64,000 bases of DNA from Argopecten irradians (Eukaryota; Mollusca; Bivalvia; Pectinida; Pectinidae). This document shows, in pieces, positions 62,701 to 64,000 of the stretch; the first letter of the stretch is position 1, and each line of letters begins with the position of its first letter. A model generated the notes under the pieces. The model ran no database searches. It had not been told where the DNA came from and saw nothing but the letters and a program-made list of their open reading frames with translations. The stretch spans positions 9,543,340-9,607,339 of the forward strand of contig NC_091142.1 of the NCBI RefSeq assembly GCF_041381155.1. Direction: 5' to 3'. The translations under genes and the position numbers were made by a program.

Positions 62701-63630
62701 GCCGCCAGGTAGCCATCTTGGATTTTGATAGTTAAAGTTTGTTACCGCTATTTCTCAAAAAGCACTAAAGGGATCTTTCTCAAATTTCATATGTAGGTTC
62801 CCCTAGGACCCCAGTTGTGCATATTGCATTTTGGAACTGATCGGTCAACAAGATGGCCGCCAGGTAGCCACCTTGGATTTTGATAGTTAAAGTTTGTTAC
62901 CGCTATTTCTCAGAAAGCACTGAAGGGATCTTTCTCAAATTTCATATGTAGGTTCCCCTAGGACCCCAGTTGTGCATATTGCATTTTGGGACTGATCGGT
63001 CAACAAGATGGCCGACCGGTGGCCATCTTGGATTTTGATAGTTAAAGTTTGTTACCGCTATTTCTCAGAAAGTATTGAAGGGATTGTTCTCAAATATCAT
63101 ATGTAGGTTCCTCTAGGACCCTAGTTTCTGCCTATTGCATTTTGCGACCACCATCTTGGATTTTTGATAGTTTAAAGTTTGAAAAGCAGAGAAAAGATCC
63201 CTCTTTCATTTGTCAGACATAGATCAATCTATGGTGGGCGCCAAGATCCCTCTGGGATCTCTTGTTCCAAAGAATTATAATAATGTACCATCATCGGTTT
63301 CCCAATTAATGTTGACATTAATTATTTATTAGCAACATATAGCTAACACGGAAGAATTCGTTGTCAAAATACTACTTTTCCACTTAAGCACGTCAGACAC
63401 ATAGCGGGGCCCTTTCTGACGTGTCAGTGTTCTAGTTTCCCCAACTAATGGACTTATTACATTAAGTGTAATGTGATTTAATTAGTTGGTTAAAAGCTAT
63501 AAAAGCAGCACATATTACCTGACTTAATTGGTACTGAGAGTGTATTATATTATCCCTAGGTATGTGGCAGTGTATCGTGGCTGTGTCAGACAAGGTGTTT
63601 GATAAACTACTGGACACCCTGGAAGAGCGG
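32698..63630 (+). CDS. PI4KA: Phosphatidylinositol 4-kinase alpha, N-terminal 21 exons (partial)
   Basis: Exons: 32698-32784, 35409-35528, 36086-36176, 36824-36909, 37704-37776, 37992-38470, 39249-39323, 40133-40232, 40947-41144, 42710-42810, 43042-43316, 43831-43926, 51680-51863, 52212-52315, 53899-54058, 56592-56642, 57304-57412, 58053-58183, 58800-58933, 59661-59743, 63560-63630. All are GT-AG, phases match throughout, and the total is 936 codons. Diagnostic blocks shared with animal PI4KA include [75 protein letters not shown] and [14 protein letters not shown]4KA makes PI4P at the plasma membrane in a complex with TTC7, FAM126 and EFR3. This part is the N-terminal helical solenoid; the kinase domain lies beyond the right edge. 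Exon 6 holds a Ser/Pro-rich loop. The start ATGGCGG sits in AACATGG context. Confidence 0.97.
32785..35408. other. PI4KA intron 1
   Basis: 2.6 kb. It includes an open frame of 148 codons on the minus strand (33300-33746) with no recognisable motif and cysteine-rich, mixed composition, which I do not call a gene. AATCGATTATGG/ATCGATTAATCGATT words lie near 34140-34200, and the 150-bp repeats are at 34870-35235. Confidence 0.5.
34870..35235 (+). repeat. Tandem repeat of about 150 bp, 2-3 copies
   Basis: TGGAGTAACTCAAGTTG recurs at 34874, 35023 and 35191 (as TGGAGTAACTCAAATTG), with shared GAAATATTTTGACACCAACA and GGAGTGGTCCCAAATAAGCA blocks. In PI4KA intron 1, just before exon 2. Confidence 0.85.
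36246..36490 (+). repeat. AT-rich 20-22 bp tandem array
   Basis: About 11 copies of AAATCAAGCATTTTATATAT-like units with variable length, in PI4KA intron 3. Confidence 0.8.
37143..37275 (+). repeat. Direct duplication of about 66 bp in PI4KA intron 4
   Basis: TTTTTCCTGAGATATCCTAG then ACGGTTGCCATGACCTCTT, followed by an AAAAATATTGTTTGAT block, occurs twice with only two or three differences. Confidence 0.85.
37992..38470 (+). CDS. PI4KA: PI4KA exon 6, solenoid plus Ser/Pro-rich loop
   Basis: This is the largest PI4KA exon in the window (479 bp; enters in phase with the G of exon 5 and ends on a codon). It begins [20 protein letters not shown], matching the IPCLIGISRAFGR block of human PI4KA, and contains FRSILPRTM (human FRSILPSNL). 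It then runs through a low-complexity [20 protein letters not shown] segment before returning to helical sequence. The donor is CTG|GTGAGT. Confidence 0.93.
39316..39768 (+). repeat. 62-bp tandem array starting at the PI4KA exon 7 donor
   Basis: About seven copies, period 62 bp (same word at 39451 and 39513). The first copy overlaps the last bases of exon 7 and its donor (TTAGAG|GTAACGTATG). Later copies read TTTAGAGGAAACATATG and the last again reads ATTAGAGGTAACATATG. Confidence 0.9.
39884..39966. mobile_element. Mini-palindrome repeat, copy 1 of 3
   Basis: AACTCATTCACCTCTGAAGA at the left, and a right end related to its inverse. The 80-90 bp sequence recurs at 55703-55798 and 58562-58648, all within PI4KA introns. 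Copies share GACACATTTAGACTCTTCTA. Confidence 0.7.
40565..40990 (+). repeat. Repeated copies of the PI4KA exon 9 acceptor region
   Basis: The real acceptor and exon start (TTAGACCTGCCGTTAAGTTT) is preceded by related copies near 40570, 40627, 40682 and 40884, for example TTAGGCCTGCCATTGAGTAT and GTAGACCTACCATTGAGTTT. The spacing of the first three is about 56 bp. They include the intron end and about the first 30 coding bases. Confidence 0.8.
41488..42386 (+). repeat. 31-bp tandem array with a CCAAT box in each unit, about 29 copies
   Basis: The unit is AACAGCCAATCAGATTATGT plus CATAATACAGT, in PI4KA intron 9. Each copy carries AGCCAATCAG. Substitutions (GATT/GGTC, CATAATA/CAAAATA) and small indels shift the period in places. 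Confidence 0.95.
44721..44822 (+). CDS. Candidate PI4KA cassette exon with a GC donor
   Basis: A strong pyrimidine tract ending TTATCAG precedes a 102-bp segment. Read in the phase left by exon 12, it encodes [19 protein letters not shown] followed by [15 protein letters not shown], then AG followed by GCAAAG, a possible GC-AG donor. The length is a multiple of three and the phase is 2 on both sides, so inclusion would keep the frame to exon 13. Codon choice looks coding-like. The human protein joins the flanking blocks with no such insert, so it is optional or a pseudo-exon. Confidence 0.4.
45055..47265 (+). repeat. 51-bp tandem array, about 43 copies
   Basis: The unit contains CTTTGTGTGGGAGCTTACCC then TAGAGAAAAAGTTTACTATC. 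The period is 51 bp, a multiple of three, so it encodes an open 17-residue repeat ([17 protein letters not shown]) by chance of period. Variants alternate between TCTCTATTCAC and ACTCTGTATAC at the unit end. It lies in PI4KA intron 12. It has no start context or splice phase that would make it coding. Confidence 0.95.
47665..48065 (+). repeat. 41-bp tandem array, about 10 copies
   Basis: The unit has AATATTGTCTCTGATATCTG then TCC and an AT-rich spacer; the 41-bp period is read from the first copies. Later copies are diverged with indels. PI4KA intron 12. Confidence 0.85.
48740..49650 (+). repeat. 27-bp tandem array interrupted by an insertion
   Basis: Units of the type CACCATTTCTTACTGTTTTC plus TTCTTAA occur at 48755-48800 and resume at 49355-49650. 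The intervening 48801-49350 is unrelated sequence and both junctions carry TTAA. A run of about 20 T lies at 49423-49442. Confidence 0.75.
49835..50470 (+). repeat. 33-bp tandem array, about 19 copies
   Basis: The unit contains GTCCTAGATTATCTCCCCTG then TATCCAGAGTAAT, in PI4KA intron 12. The period is 33 bp, so short open frames ([11 protein letters not shown] repeats) appear but are not supported as coding. Confidence 0.92.
51905..52205 (+). repeat. 38-bp tandem array filling PI4KA intron 13
   Basis: About eight copies of a unit containing GATATGCTAATGAGCTGTGT then TGATGCATATGATTACAT. The intron is only 348 bp (51864-52211) and the array runs to within 20 bases of the acceptor. CTAAT occurs in nearly every unit. 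Confidence 0.9.
52535..52732. mobile_element. Short MITE with GGGCCCAG-type inverted ends
   Basis: The left end is GGGCCCAGTTTCATGAACG and the right end is the inverse of GGGTCCAGTTTCATGAACA, so about 24 of 27 bases pair. The interior holds AAGTTAAGG words in both orientations. About 198 bp, in PI4KA intron 14. Confidence 0.7.
53463..53821. mobile_element. MITE with perfect 13-bp inverted ends
   Basis: TGTGTCGCCTGCA at 53463-53475 and its exact inverse at 53809-53821 bound a 359-bp AT-rich, non-coding interval in PI4KA intron 14. A GC-rich patch (GGCGGCATCGGCAGCGCC) lies just inside the left end. No clear target duplication was found. Confidence 0.65.
54410..54535 (+). repeat. 17-bp tandem repeat GGTGGTC(G/T)TATAATGGA
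   Basis: Five to six copies, the last ones shortened, in PI4KA intron 15. The flanking text (TCTCTCCGTTATGTGACCAC) resembles the inverse of the unit, so it may be the end of a foldback element. Confidence 0.75.
55703..55798. mobile_element. Mini-palindrome repeat, copy 2 of 3
   Basis: The best preserved ends: AACTCATTTGACCCTGAAG on the left and TTTCAGGGGTTAATGAGTGA on the right. The interior is nearly identical to 39884-39966. Confidence 0.7.
56117..56287. mobile_element. Foldback MITE with arms of about 45 bp
   Basis: The arms are TTTGCATATTACAGAGTTA...GCGGGTAGGTAT and the inverse (ATACCTACCCGC...TAACTCTGTAATATGCAAA). The 80-bp loop contains TGACGTCA-like and CGTCAT words. It lies in PI4KA intron 15. 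Confidence 0.75.
56747..57104. mobile_element. TTAA-flanked MITE, copy 2
   Basis: Same family and orientation as 8817-9172, 358 bp, ends AGATGCTCCACCGCTGACA and TTGGAGCATCT, flanked by TTAA at 56743-56746 and 57105-57108. It lies in PI4KA intron 16 and ends about 200 bp before exon 17. By eye roughly 85-90% identical to copy 1. Confidence 0.88.
58562..58648. mobile_element. Mini-palindrome repeat, copy 3 of 3
   Basis: Starts CATTCGCCCCTGAAGACAC and ends ATTTCAGGGGTGGATGAGTT; interior as in the other two copies with a few changes. In PI4KA intron 18. Confidence 0.7.
59092..59545 (+). repeat. Tandem duplication of about 200 bp in PI4KA intron 19
   Basis: GCAGAGTTGTCTGCCCTTGTG recurs at 59105, 59305 and 59509 (spacings 200 and 204), with shared ACCTTAGAGTTGGTGTTTTT blocks; 2.2 copies in all, ending about 100 bp before exon 20. 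Confidence 0.85.
59887..60500 (+). mobile_element. Second hairpin-microsatellite element family
   Basis: Begins with the stem-loop CCCGCATCGAGATGCGGG nested in AGGGC/GCCCT, followed by a GTCC/GTCT microsatellite (59929-59998). It then has about three degenerate internal repeats of about 140 bp, each carrying a CAGAATTAAACAAG-type word (near 60213, 60350 and 60500). The layout is the same as the 60744 element but the sequence differs. The right end is not defined. Confidence 0.6.
60744..63265 (-). mobile_element. Pearl/Helentron-like element, about 15 internal units
   Basis: Inverted relative to the other two copies: the hairpin TAGCCCACCATCATCAGATGG is at 60748, then a CCGTCCGT microsatellite (60795-60870), about 15 units with an exact 155-bp period (same word at 61021, 61176 and 61331), and the AGATCCC/GGGATCT hairpin at 63243-63260. 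It lies in PI4KA intron 20. Units are very similar, so the internal expansion is recent. Confidence 0.9.
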
Positions 63631-64000
63631 GTAGGTGGAACCTCTATCTACACTTTGGTTTATAATGTCAGTGTTAATGATCATAGTTAAAATTTTATCT
63701 GTATCCCCTGGTGAAATGATGATTTGTTTCATGGTCATATGAAAAAAGAATTGGCCACAATTTACAAGTAAAAACATTGATGTTGCTATTATTTCGAAAA
63801 AATAATCTCTTGGGGAAAAATCAATAAAGAAATTGTACTTGTAAATGTATTTTATTTTAGCAAATAATCTGAAAAATTAATTATAAGCAGTTTCAAACAA
63901 AATTTCGTTCATACCCCGATGAAATTTAAAAAATATGGCTTCAATGCTTAAGTGAAATCAATATTTTTCTGTATTTCCTTGAGGAGCATTATTTCTGTGT

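Overview
The window reads as an AT-rich animal nuclear genome, most likely a marine bivalve mollusc. The genes have many short exons with GT-AG introns. Introns and intergenic DNA are full of short interspersed elements, including hairpin-ended elements with about 155-bp internal tandem repeats and a GGAC/GTCC microsatellite, an architecture known from bivalve 'pearl'-type repeats. The species cannot be named from the sequence alone. No LTR, retroviral or Polinton-like element was recognised.

Three protein genes can be built exon by exon with matching reading phase. (1) Minus strand, 23528 to 7231: a 14-exon HIRIP3-like histone chaperone, 1136 codons plus stop. It has the conserved N-terminal domain, a long acidic/basic middle enlarged by 53-residue repeats and by seven tandemly duplicated exons, and a C-terminal CHZ motif. 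(2) Plus strand, 27374 to 28829: a two-exon, 273-residue basic protein that I do not recognise, with two perfect CRE sites upstream. (3) Plus strand, 32698 to beyond the right edge: the first 21 coding exons (936 codons) of phosphatidylinositol 4-kinase alpha. The catalytic half lies outside the window.

Layout: 1-7230 is gene-free, with SINE pieces and MITE-like elements. 7231-23528 is the HIRIP3 gene. Its third intron holds a 4.2-kb array of a 19-bp unit that carries a perfect intronic splice-donor sequence in gene sense. 23.9-25.8 kb is a 5'-truncated CR1-like LINE, followed by a 0.7-kb element with inverted repeats. 27.3-28.8 kb is the unknown gene. 28.8-32.7 kb is intergenic with a LINE 3' end. 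32.7-64 kb is PI4KA, whose introns carry at least eight different minisatellites.

The main theme of the hunt is that several of these tandem arrays carry or copy splice signals: a donor-like array in HIRIP3 intron 3, donor-side copies after PI4KA exon 7, acceptor-side copies before PI4KA exon 9, and a branch-point-like array before PI4KA exon 14. Other points are an array of about 29 CCAAT boxes at 31-bp (about three helical turns) spacing, and a candidate PI4KA cassette exon with a GC donor.
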